From Rhabditophanes sp. KR3021 (taxonomy: Eukaryota > Nematoda > Chromadorea > Rhabditida > Alloionematidae), in NCBI GenBank assembly GCA_963281155.1, contig CAUJLY010000005.1, positions 2,170,001 to 2,234,000 on the forward strand: a DNA stretch of 64,000 bases, given 5' to 3'. Position numbers and translations under genes: made by a program. The notes beneath the pieces are model-generated. The model ran no database searches and was not told where the DNA came from. It worked only from the letters and a program-made list of their open reading frames with translations. Each line of letters begins with the position of its first letter. Positions within the stretch are counted from its first letter, which is position 1. Of this stretch, positions 1 through 10,411 are shown one piece after another.

Positions 1-334
1 TAGAGTCATTTCTGTCTCATTACCTCCGTTGGCTTCTCAATCACTGGCAATTAATTGGTTGAGACATTTTTAAACGATTGACTTAGCTGTCCTACCACTG
101 CAAATTTGATTATAATGGTTGATAGTTGAAAACGTACCATCTGCATTGGCTTCTTCTCTTATTGAGGCATTTCTTGTTAACGGAACACTTGTACCAACTG
201 CACTAACTTTGCTAGAACGTTCCTGACTTATGCTATTCACTAATTGTCTTTTCATTATTAAAATTTAATTGAGATGTAAAACAAATTTATATTATTAAAT
301 AAGATTTCGTAATATTAATCAACAATTATTTCAG
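1..334 (+). other. Intron of the protein kinase D gene (presumed)
   Basis: The stretch before the acceptor at 333-334 holds no exon that fits PKD. A 61-codon open frame runs on the minus strand (255-70) but it has no recognisable domain and I do not call it. Confidence 0.5.
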
Positions 335-1145
335 GAGTAGTTGGATTTCAACAGATGCTTGAAACACACGACAGGATCTTCGTAGTGATGGAAAAGTTAC
401 AAGGAGATATGTTAGAATTGATCTTATCTAGTGAAAAGGGGAGATTAACGGAAAGATTAACTCAATTCTTAATGTATCAAATTCTGATAGCAATTCAATA
501 TCTGCACAGTCAAAATATTGTACATGCGGATATTAAACCAGAAAATATCCTGCACCATGCCGCGTATGGTGATTTACCACAGGTTAAATTGGCGGACTTT
601 GGTTTTGCTAGAATTATTAGTGAAAGGAGTTTTAGAAGAAGTGTTGTTGGAACACCTGCCTATTTGGCACCTGAAGTATTGAAAAATAAAGGTTTTAATA
701 GAAGTATTGATATGTGGGCTGTTGGCGTAGTTGCATACGTAAGTTAACATACAATTTAATTGCTAATATTTTGGCTGTTTAAATGGCAGGTATTTTTATT
801 AATTACTAATTGCAGGTCTCATTATCTGGAACATTCCCATTCAACGAAGATGAAGACATCAACGACCAGATTCAAAATGCTGAATTCATGTACCCCCCAA
901 CTCCCTGGCGGGAAGTCTCAACTGAGGCAATTGAATTCATCAACAACTTACTCCAAGTAAAAATGCAAAAAAGGTTAACGGTGACAAAATCTCTATGCCA
1001 CAATTGGCTTCAAAAATACACGCTTTGGTCTGATTTACGAGTATTAGAAAAAGAAGTCGGTGAAAGATACTTAACTCACGGAAGTGATGATCACCGGTGG
1101 AATGAATTTGAACTTCAAAATAATATTACACCAGCGTATTTGTAA
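335..1145 (+). CDS. Protein kinase D (PRKD/DKF type), C-terminal catalytic exons, 5' end outside window
   Basis: Two exons, 335-738 and 816-1145, encode the last 243 residues of a Ser/Thr kinase; earlier exons lie left of the window. Exon 335 follows a tttcag acceptor and reads [20 protein letters not shown], a match to the diacylglycerol-activated protein kinase D family (C. elegans DKF-1/2). The HRD catalytic loop reads HADIKPEN, the magnesium motif is DFGFAR, the activation-loop region holds [13 protein letters not shown], and the helix after the intron reads [17 protein letters not shown]. The serine pair phosphorylated in vertebrate PKDs is represented by ERSFRRSV. The join VAY|VSLSG is in phase 0 across a 77-nt intron. 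Kinases of this family act downstream of phospholipase C and PKC. The assignment to PKD is strong; which paralogue it is cannot be told without the C1 and PH domains. Confidence 0.93.
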
Positions 1146-1176
1146 ATTAAAAAATATTGTCATAAAATTCTATTAA

Positions 1177-1182
1177 AATAAA
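1177..1182 (+). promoter_or_regulatory. Polyadenylation signal AATAAA of the PKD gene
   Basis: A canonical AATAAA lies 32 nt after the PKD stop codon, inside a short AT-rich 3' UTR. Confidence 0.5.
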
Positions 1183-1208
1183 TATACATAAATAACTTAG
1201 GTCTTCAG

Positions 1209-1350
1209 TATCATTTTAATAATTACATTTTGCATTATCATTTTAATAATTACATTTTGCATTATCATTTTAATAGTTACATTTTGGGGCATTATTTAAA
1301 TAATTACGTTTGTAGTATCACTTTAATAGTTACATTCTGTACTATACATT
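1209..1350. repeat. Diverging tandem repeat, about 27-bp unit
   Basis: About five consecutive copies of a unit built on ATCATTTTAATAATTACATT. The first three copies (1209-1287) are nearly identical with a 27-bp period; the last two drift (AATAGTTAC, AATAATTACG) and are indel-bearing. It lies just downstream of the PKD polyadenylation signal. No coding function is seen. Confidence 0.8.
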
Positions 1351-2137
1351 TTGCAGCTCAATTGGATCTAAAATTAGGAACAATTTTATCGTCAAAAACT
1401 GGTTATTTGAATGACCGCAACATCATTTGAATTTCTTCTCACATAATAATTTTTAAGAAAGGTTCCAAGTTATTATTGATATTCAACATGGTCTAAAACA
1501 AACAATCATACAAATATTTTTTATTTGTGTTTGCTACCTTCAATCAAATATGTATTAATAGCACCAATTAAAGAAGAAGTTTGGTATCATTTTGTGATTT
1601 ATGATTAAACAAGTTTTTTGAAAACAATAAAAAATTGTTCATAAGATGATTTGTTAGGACTACTATCTATATGTGACTTTAATTAAAAAAGGGAAATACT
1701 GCACGTATCTTTATTATATATTTGTCAACTGTTTTACGCTCATCTTAATTTGATATTATGAGTACATATTAGTTTAGTATATAATAGTTTATATTTAGAT
1801 GAATTTAAAAAGTACTTTGGTATAGACTTGAAAATACTTTACAATAACATAATGATGGATAAATAATAGTTTTCTTTAAAGATTTTGAATAAGCTTACAA
1901 TTAATTTAAATTGTTTCTAAAGAACTAGTTTAAATTCACGCATATTCAATCACTTGATGTGATGAATAACATGGCGTTACCAAAAAGAAACACAATTTAT
2001 GTGTGATTTATTTAAGTATGATGTATGGCATAGTCGTGTGATGAATGACACAAATATTATTGTTTGATAAGTGTTGAAATGCTTTATTGGTATGTAATGA
2101 ATAATTATTGGTGACGACGAAAGAATGTCTGCATAAA
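1351..2137. other. Intergenic, no gene seen
   Basis: AT-rich spacer between the PKD 3' end and the convergent small secreted-protein gene. No open frame with domain resemblance on either strand. Confidence 0.6.
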
Positions 2138-2488
2138 TTAATTAGTTTCACCAATTATCAAAAATTTATGTGCGCCGGGCAGAATACAGCGACCATCGGG
2201 CTCCTTTTCTTTAAGTTCTGAAAATACCTCGTTGCGAAATGTTGAAAATGAAAAGGATGAAAAGGCTTCTGTTGCTTCGAATTCGGAACATTCTTTTTTG
2301 TAGATATTGGCAAGGTTTTCACAGCCTTTGACTTTTGCAACACTTGCTAAATATTTTCCAAAGCTATTGGGACTATCAAAATCGTCAAAATTTAATTCTT
2401 CATACGTTAAGCTTCTATAAATAGGATTTTTTGGATCCAGTGCAGCCGTACAAATAATTATCACCGCTAAAAATATATAAATTTTCAT
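2138..2488 (-). CDS. Small secreted protein, unknown (116 aa)
   Basis: Single-exon gene. I chose the internal Met at 2488 because it opens a clear signal peptide (MKIYIFLAVIIICTAALDP) whereas the upstream Met at 2518 adds ten residues in front of it. The mature part is acidic, about 97 residues, with three cysteines (KGCENLA, KKECSEF, DGRCILPG) and no recognised domain. A TATA-like ATATAAAG lies 36-45 bp upstream on the minus strand (about 2524-2533), supporting this start. Probably an extracellular product of a fast-evolving family; I do not recognise it. Confidence 0.6.
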   Translation of the reverse strand: MKIYIFLAVIIICTAALDPKNPIYRSLTYEELNFDDFDSPNSFGKYLASVAKVKGCENLANIYKKECSEFEATEAFSSFSFSTFRNEVFSELKEKEPDGRCILPGAHKFLIIGETN

Positions 2489-2523
2489 TGATAATATGTC
2501 AAATAATTTAATGTTCACTCTCC

Positions 2524-2533
2524 CCTTTATATG
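2524..2533 (-). promoter_or_regulatory. TATA-like element of the small secreted-protein gene
   Basis: On the minus strand the sequence reads CATATAAAGGGG about 40 bp before the chosen ATG at 2488. Confidence 0.4.
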
Positions 2534-3510
2534 ATTATTTTAATGTTTATTCTAACACAGAATAACATTGTAAAATGAACTCCAAACAGACATAAATTTC
2601 ATTTGAAATGAAAAATATCATTAAACAAATTAGCATCAAAGTCATTTAAAATTAATTAAACTAATTAAAATTGATGAGTCTCTTTAAACGAGCCGATCAA
2701 ATATTGCGATTATAAATCATTAAATTGCCTCATAATAAAACGCATCCATTAATCAGGGAACAATAATCAAATTTTGACTCACTTTATTTTTAAAGTATAC
2801 TTCTCGTCAATTTATCAATTATTGCAATCAACATCACTTTATGTTATGATTTGGAGAATGTTGGGACACTTTAATTTATCCCCACATTATAAACATATTT
2901 TTATAAATCAAACAAGTGCTAAGGCCGCCATCAATTTTTTTTAAATTTATGCTAGAGTAATTGTCAACTTCTGCTGATTTGAAATTTAATCGCTCAAATA
3001 ATCAGCAACTTGAGCTAAGATTGTAATTAAAAATACGTTTATTCTTTTTAAATGTTTCAACTTATGCCAACCCCTTCATTTAGTCATATTTGAGATCTTT
3101 TAGAGACGTTTTATTATATATTTTATGCATATACTATGCGTTGAATGGCATTCTTTTATTACAAACTTCACCTACGCAAACCCTTTTTTTAAACAATTTT
3201 TCCTCAAATATAACCCCAATCAAGTTACCCCATCAGGTTCTTGTTTAAAATACTAAACAAAATAAAAAATCTATAGATATATAATGACAGGACACAGAAC
3301 ATTTTCTACGCAGGCTGATCTTAAAAAATAAGATCGCACCCTCATTATATAATGTGCGGCTTTATGCAACGATATTGCCAGTTGAACATACTAATCGCAC
3401 CCCAATATTATCACTTTCAAAATATATTTTCTTTCATACATCTAAAAAGTAGTTTAAAAGGTTTCATTCACAAGATATTAAAGAAATTTATTTTTTTGCT
3501 AATTTTAAAT
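2534..3510. other. Intergenic, divergent spacer, no gene seen
   Basis: AT-rich region between the minus-strand secreted gene and the plus-strand LEA-like gene. A 71-codon open frame begins at 3352, but only its last 15 codons (from 3511) are used in the LEA-like gene model. Confidence 0.5.
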
Positions 3511-6500
3511 ATGGATAACCAAGAAAATAACGGATTTACAATTCCTATAATTCAGGTTTGCATTTAAATAAAATATCTACTTCTTACTAACCAATATTAA
3601 TATATGTCCCTATTAATGTTAATCATACTGGCCTTAATCTTCAGCATATTAAAAATTTGTTATACCAAATAACCATCTAGGTATTGAACATTCTCGACAT
3701 CATGAAATGGTTTGATCTATATAGTACAAAAATTATATTCTGCTCATGTTCATTTCAACATTTTGTTCAATCGAAACATGTCGCAAATAGTTATACTTAT
3801 TTGTAATGTGTATAATATTATCATCAATGTTTGTTAACTTCAGATTTATTAAACCAATTATATACTTTATCCTCATAATTATAAAGATCATATGTTCATG
3901 TTTATGATTTTAACAAAAAATATTTGTTATTTAAAAAAATTCGATTAATACATAGTAATCAGTAGACACTTTTTAAAATTATTTATTTACCCCATACAGC
4001 CTAAATTAAAAAATGGAAAGGATGTATTTAAGTTGTTGGAGGACATCAAAATGATGGTGTCTTGTTGTGAATGCATATTGTATTATTGTGTGGAAGAAAC
4101 AACCCACAATACACTATTAATTTTGGTCAAAGACACAACTAAGAAGTTATTTTTCGTTATTTTGTATTGTTCGGTTGGTGTTCGTTAGGAGAGGACAAAA
4201 ATGACACTAACAAGTTCTCATTATATGAGGGTCGACAGTCGCGCGCAATACCAAACTATCATCATTCTTTAAACATATAATGTATGTTGATTTTTTTATC
4301 TTCATCGGTACCCTTACTAAGGGCCATTTATAAATTGGTCAGCTTGGGAGTATGTCTGTATTTGTCCAATCTTTTTTCAATTACTTTGATATAATACCAT
4401 TTCGCCTAAAAGAAAAGACGATCCTTTTGGGTGAATAAATTGCATTCTCTTATTAGAAAATTGCATAATGTATAGTCTTTTCTCAATTTACAATTTACTC
4501 ATTTTAGATTGTCATTTATTTTGTCATTTATACTTGCTTAGGTTGATGCCACGTACATCTTTTTTAGATACTATGTACAGCAAAATATCAGTACCACACA
4601 GATATGACGAACTTGCATTTATTAGAAGTATTTAGTTGCACTTAGTACTTTCATTTTTTGTGATGATGAAATGGTTATTTGGTATAAATAATATTGTGAA
4701 TAGTCACCATGACTTCTGTGTTCAATAGACGATTATTTATTGATGCTACTACGCACATGCAAAATGTATTGATAGTATGAATAGTATTTTTTATTATTAT
4801 TCGATTTCATCACAATTCAGTTGAATCACTCCTATTTTTGTTTGTGCATGCAAGTAATAAGCCTAACAACCACAAAATACATCCGTCAACATTGTTTAAG
4901 ATTCACTATTTGTCCCACACAATTTCAGACCAATCTAGGTAGTGATTCAGAAGATGAAGACAGCTTAGGAGTCTATTCAATGACTAGAATTCCATCTGAT
5001 CGTGCCGTCTGTTCAGCTGCCAAGTCCCTAATTGATGACATAATGGGAGTATCAGAAGCGGAGGATGAAGACACCGATTATGGTGGCGTTACCTTTTCTA
5101 CTGATAAAGTGTGTTTTTCAAGGAAATTTTTAAATATTAACGGACTTTGTTTCATGAGAGATGATAAGATATTTTTTACCCTTTGTATCGGTCATTGATA
5201 ACTTTTATTTATTGACATTTGAATGCATTAATATGTTGTTATTTTTATAGAAAATGGAATCTGTCAACTCTGTCACAGAAAGCACAAAAAATGGTGTAGA
5301 AAAGATTGGGGCTGCTATTGAGAATGCTTTACACGAGGTTTGTTTTTTGCTTTAAACTAGTTTTAATAATTTATTCTAGACCTCAGATGCTTTAAAGCAT
5401 CAGGGAGAAGTCATCGAGGAGTCAAAGGTTGAACTTGAGCACAAGATTACAGGTACTGGAGATCACCTCGACACAAAAGTTGACGAAGCAAAAAGTTATT
5501 TGGGAAATTTGATTGATTCAGGCGTGAAGGCTGCAGGAGACTTCGTTCATTCCACCGAAAACTTTGCTGAAGACGTTAAGAAAAGCATCGTTGACTCTGC
5601 TGTTGCCACTGGAGACTATGTTGCTGAAAAGGCCCATGAAACCAAAGAAGCAGTCGGGGAAAAAGTACACTCCACAACTGAAGCTGTTAAAGAAACAGTT
5701 GCCCATGGAATTGACTCTACCACAACCTTTCTTTCTCAAGGAGCTTCTGCTACTAGCGGAGTTTTAAGCGATACTAAGGATGCTATTATCTCCGGAACTC
5801 AATCCGTCGGAGATTTCGTCTCTGACCAAGGGCATGCCGCTAAAGAAATGTTCAAAGAGGAATACAAACAAAGTACCGAGGCTTTGAATGAAATCAAGGA
5901 TAACATTGTTGATGGTGCTCATAAAGCCACCGATTATGTTTCTGAGAAAAGCCATGAAGTCAAAGAAACTCTAATTCACACAGGAGAACAAGCTAAAGAA
6001 GCCTTTGTACACACTGGAGAAGTAGCTAAGGAAGCTTTTGACGCAGGTTTCGAGACTAGTTCTGACGTCATTTCCGACAAAACACACAAAGCTAGCGAAT
6101 TCGTAGCTGAGACTGTTGATGATGCTAAGGAAACAGCTGCTCATGTTTCCGAAACTGCGTCTAATTTCTTTGCCGAGAAGACTGACGAAGCTTCCCAGCA
6201 CATCGAATCAGCTGGAGAAGCTTTGACTGCTGCCAAAGATGATGTCGCCGAAAAGTCTGGAGAAATCAAAGATTTCATTTTTGAAAAGGTACATGATTCC
6301 GAAGAGAAACTTGAAGATCATGCAGTCAACGCTGTAACTGCTTGCGATGAAGTTATTGAGGATGCTAAAACTGCAGTTGCTGACAAAATTGATGATGTAA
6401 AAGAAAATGTCTCTGACGCTGAAGAAGAAGTTATCCAAAAAGTTGAGGCCTCTAAGCAACATGCTGAGAAGGAAGTAGCACATCTTGGAGAAAAAGCTGA

Positions 6501-7557
6501 GGAGAAAATTCATGAAGTTGAGAGCAAAATTGAAGAAGTTGTTGCAGCTGTTGAAGAACAAGCCCATGAAGCTTCTGAAAAAAGTGCTGAAGTTGTTTCT
6601 GACATTAAGGAAAAAGCCAATGAAGTAGCTTCAGACATCAACGAACAAGGTCATGAAGTATCCTCAAAGGCTGACGAGGTTGTGTCACACATCAAGGAAG
6701 CAGCTCATGAAGTAGCCTCAAAAACTGAAGAAGTAACTTCTGACATTAAGGAAGAAGCTAATAATATAGCTTCTGACCTCAAGTCAGGCATCACTGAACA
6801 GGTCGAAGAAGTTAAAGAGGGAGCTAACGATCTTATTAAATCATCATCTGAAATTTCGGTTGATATTAAGAACAAAGTTGCCGAAGAAGCCAAAAACGTA
6901 GATGTGGTAGTTACTGATGTTCACAAGGATATTGTTGATACAACCGTTGAAATGAAAGATAAAGTTGTTGAAAAGGTTGGCGAGTACAAGGAATCCTTTT
7001 CTGATTTAACCGAGAAAGCTCTTAGAAAAGCTGCCGAAGCTAAAGAAGCTCTTGGACAAGCTACCGAGGATGCCATTAAAGCCGCCGAGGAGTTAAAGGA
7101 AAAGAAAGCAGCTGAAGCTAGAGAGAAATTTGCTAATGCAAAAGAAGTTGTTGATCAAGTAGGAGAAGAAGTTTCCAAAAAATTGACCTCTTTGCTAACT
7201 GAGGGAGAAGAAAGTGCTGAACAAATCAAAGACGCCGTTGTTAAACAAATGCCATCTCCTAGAGAAGCTTTCTTCAATAACACGACTGTTCCAGAAGCTA
7301 AACCTCTCAAAATAGAAGAAGACGTCCCCACCAAAGTAACTGCAGCTGCATCTCATTCCGAAGCAGCTCCGTCCACAAGTGAAGTCGAAGTCAAATCATG
7401 CACTAAAGGAAGTGGAACTTGTTCTAAAGGAAAGACATGTTCTCCAAAGGCAGAAGAAATCAAATCAGCCGATGAGACTGACGAAGCCGACGGCAAAATA
7501 ACGCTGGCTAAGAAAACTCCAGCAACTGGAGCCAGAAAATATTGTTCTATCCTCTAA
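3511..7557 (+). CDS. LEA-like amphipathic repeat protein with C-terminal CaaX box (829 aa)
   Basis: Four exons in phase 0: 3511-3555 (MDNQENNGFTIPIIQ, least certain), 4929-5108, 5251-5337, 5380-7557. After an acidic head (SDSEDEDSL, SEAEDEDTD) the protein is about 650 residues of degenerate repeats of the type [KSH]xxEVxxxIKExAxEVAS, rich in Ala, Glu, Lys, Val, with no proline until near the end. This is the composition of group-3 LEA-like and perilipin/apolipoprotein-like amphipathic helices, which coat membranes or lipid droplets or protect against drying. The last residues read ARKYCSIL: Cys-Ser-Ile-Leu is a CaaX motif whose final Leu predicts geranylgeranylation. A Cys-rich patch (SCTKGSGTCSKGKTC) precedes it. 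The first exon sits 1.37 kb upstream; translation could instead begin at Met 5254. Strong coding bias for exon 4; function inferred. Confidence 0.8.
3556..4928 (+). other. Long first intron of the LEA-like gene (presumed)
   Basis: No gene is visible. If exon 1 at 3511 is wrong, this is intergenic sequence upstream of a start closer to 4929 or 5254. Confidence 0.4.
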
Positions 7558-8781
7558 GTGTTGTTGCTAATTTCAAAAGAATCCTTTCAGTCCAAAATAA
7601 TCAATTATTTGCTCCATAGTATTTTATATTTCCCGCTACAATCACCATCCTATTAAATAACTTAAATTTAAAACCCCATTGTGTTGTACTATTATATAAT
7701 GAACTCTACAAATTAAACATCATTTAATCGTTACCTATATTCTATTTATTTATAAAAAAATAGTCATACACTGTCATTTCAACAATACTTTAGCGACGGG
7801 GTGTCACTATAAAGCGGCGTCCTATGGCATTTTTACCTTGTCAGAAGAATCAACAAAAGAAAAAATTTATCAAGACACATTCAATTTCATTAACAGCATA
7901 TTATTCCAGTAGACTTAAATGACAACCTTCTTTAAATAAATTGTTCCTCGACTCTCCAATTCGTTATTTTCCGAACTTTTATTTTTAAATTCAATAAATG
8001 CCATCAAGTTCAAGTTGCAGCAAAAGGGTTTATAGAAGTGCCTTGTTATTGAAACAAATATTTCGAAAATAAAATAAAAACTCTTCTTTTCAAATTGGAA
8101 CCTAATCTTAAATTTGACTTCAAAAGTCCAGAATTCAGTGACAAAGACAAAATAGACTAAATGTAATATGTAGTTTGTCTGTACTCTCGCAATATTTAGT
8201 TCATATTTCTGTGAAAAATAATAATCTCATGGCACCACATTTATAGCGTATCTTAAATGACCTAGCTTGATTTAAAGGAAACATCCCATAGTTATGCTTT
8301 CAATTTTAGCAATATTATTATAATTTTACTTTGATACATCATTTATAAAAAGCAATTTATCGAGGAAATAGTACTATTTTAACTGATAGTCTTTTTTATG
8401 TGCAATAAATATATTTCTTAATTAAGCTTAGGTTAATTATAACATTTACTTTTGCTAACAATAAATAAATCATATAAAAAAGTAAGTGTAAAAACATGTG
8501 ACACTGTTCTGTGACATTTATTTAACCAAATAGAAAACAGTCTCTCAAAAATGGTTATTCTTTTAATAGAAGCGCTTGCCTGACATTCATATTATCCTCG
8601 AAATTGCTTATTCTTCTAAATTACGGAAACGAAATGCAAAAGAAAACAATTGCTAATGTTGGTTTGTATGTGTTTAATGATAAGATAGTATGTCAGAAGT
8701 TTTTGTTTGCGCTTACTTATTTCATTGTTTAATTTAGGGAGAGTTGGTGAATTTTGCGATTGGGAGTTATTTTCAAATTAA
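7558..8781. other. Intergenic, no intact gene
   Basis: 3' UTR of the LEA-like gene and AT-rich spacer leading into the esterase pseudogene. No open frame of note. Confidence 0.6.
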
Positions 8782-9890
8782 ATGAAAAAGATTTATTGTT
8801 GGGTTGCCGGCTTTGTTTCCAAAAAACATTACGCCCGTTTGAATGTGCATACTGCGCTTGTTAATGGATTTAGAATTTATGTACCTAAAGAACTTAAATC
8901 CGATTCAATTTGTATTTATGTTCATGGTGGCATCTTATTATTCTCGTTTTGTTGAAAACAATGTAATTAATTTTAGGAGGATTCACTGTATTATAACGAT
9001 ATTTTATTCCCAATGATTAAATAATAAAAATACGTATTTGCTTCCATCGGTTACTCAAATAAATATCTCGTTGCTGTTAACGAATATTGGAGCGTATGTG
9101 ATGGAATTTTAAATGGTGAAAGCTTATCAAAATATAATTTTGGTAGAAAGAAAAATTTAGTAATGAAAGATAATGCTGTAATATATCATTTTAAAAATGT
9201 CATTAATGTCTGTAAATAAATATTAGAGTGGAGATCTTGCAGCAATAATGATTAAAAAAGCTATTAAATCAAACAACTAACGTTTCTTAGGCCAATGATT
9301 AATTTACCCTTGTACGAATATGATTGACTATGAAAGAGTAAGTCATCGAGAATTTGATACTCACAAACAAGCATAAGAGTAAATCCCCTTTGTCTCCAAG
9401 TGCTATGGCGATTTAAAAGATTCTTCACTTGGGTGGTCATGCTACAAATGATTTGATATCTTTAATGAATGCCAATGGAGACGTCTGTGATAAATTGATG
9501 ATTCGCGATGAGTTTAGAAAAGTATATAACATGGAATATATATCAGAGGAGTATTTAAAAAATTACACAATAGGTACATTTGATATCAAAATAAGTCAGG
9601 ATATGAGGAAATCAAAAATGAAGTTATGACTTTGTTTTTAAAAGGTGAATTTTCTTCTTTATTAGCTGGTCCCTTTATCTTCAATCAAATTCCCAAAAGC
9701 TTCGTTCTATTGCTTAATATGATATTCTTCGATATGATGGTATAATGTATGCCCACAAGCTCAAACTTTCTGGGGAGACGTTTTGCGCAAAAATTATGCT
9801 GGCGCTGAACATGATGTCTCAATTTGCTTTTCAATAAGCACAGAGATATGATTATCCCAGACATTATACAATTTGTCACAAGTTGTTAAC
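8782..9890 (+). pseudogene. Degenerate arylacetamide deacetylase / HSL-family esterase
   Basis: Pieces of an alpha/beta-hydrolase appear in order across three frames with stops between them. 8782 on reads VNGFRIYVPKELKSDSICIY then VHGG, the oxyanion-hole HGG(G) motif. After an acceptor-like ttttag comes GGFTVL and, one frame away, YNDILFPMIK followed by two stops. Then FASIGYSNKYLVAVNEYW, a stretch resembling the nucleophile region (SGDLAAIMIKKAIK instead of GDSAGGNLAA), RPMINLPLYEYD, GGHATNDLISLM, and YDILRYDGIMYAHKLKLSGE with NYAGAEHDVSICFS, which match the conserved Asp (D-x-L-R-D-D-G) and His (GAEH) regions of the family. At least five stops or frameshifts break it, so it cannot make an active enzyme. 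The closest families are AADAC and NCEH1. Confidence 0.75.
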
Positions 9891-10411
9891 ACAATAAGTT
9901 AAACACTCAACTATTAAATAACTTCCCATTTTTGTTTTTTGGTAAAGAATATATTGTTTGATATGTGGTATAATTAGTTGGTTTTAATAGAAATAATTTA
10001 ATTGTACTTATTCAAATGTTTTAGTTACGTGGGGCAAATCTCTTTTGATAATGTTGTAAATGATTTATTTAAGATATGAACAAATACTTTACAAAGAAGT
10101 TTTTTAAAGTATGTATTGTAATCATGATGTGTATTTAAAATGACTGCCGCTAACTGTTTATTAAAGATCGGAACTTATAATTGTAAATGATATAATATAG
10201 AATAAGCTTTTTCTTTTCCGTAAGGAAGAAAGGTAGAAAGAATAAATATTTTTAGATATTTTAAAATAAACTAAAAGTTCAGCAACTCGAATAAATGATG
10301 TTGACAGATTAGCACAAAATAAGAAAAAGTGTCAATGAAAGTGGAAGTATATAAGAGTTAAAAAGTTACGCAAACTCAGAATATACTTATTGTCTGTGTT
10401 CTTTATAAAAC
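9891..10411. other. Intergenic, carries TATA box of the next gene
   Basis: AT-rich spacer with no gene; a TATA box is annotated separately. Confidence 0.6.
10348..10355 (+). promoter_or_regulatory. TATA box (TATATAAG)
   Basis: TATATAAG lies 64 bp before the ATG at 10412, leaving room for a transcription start near 10380. Confidence 0.5.

Noticed and set aside
70..255. 61-codon open frame on the minus strand in the PKD intron
   Set aside because: No domain, signal peptide or splice context; length is within chance for this region.
3352..3510. Upstream extension of the LEA-like first exon frame
   Set aside because: Low-complexity hydrophobic codons; the Met at 3511 gives a cleaner exon, though this exon is itself uncertain.
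5518..6893. Several open frames antisense to the LEA-like exon
   Set aside because: Shadow frames caused by the repetitive Ala/Glu/Lys codon pattern of the coding strand.
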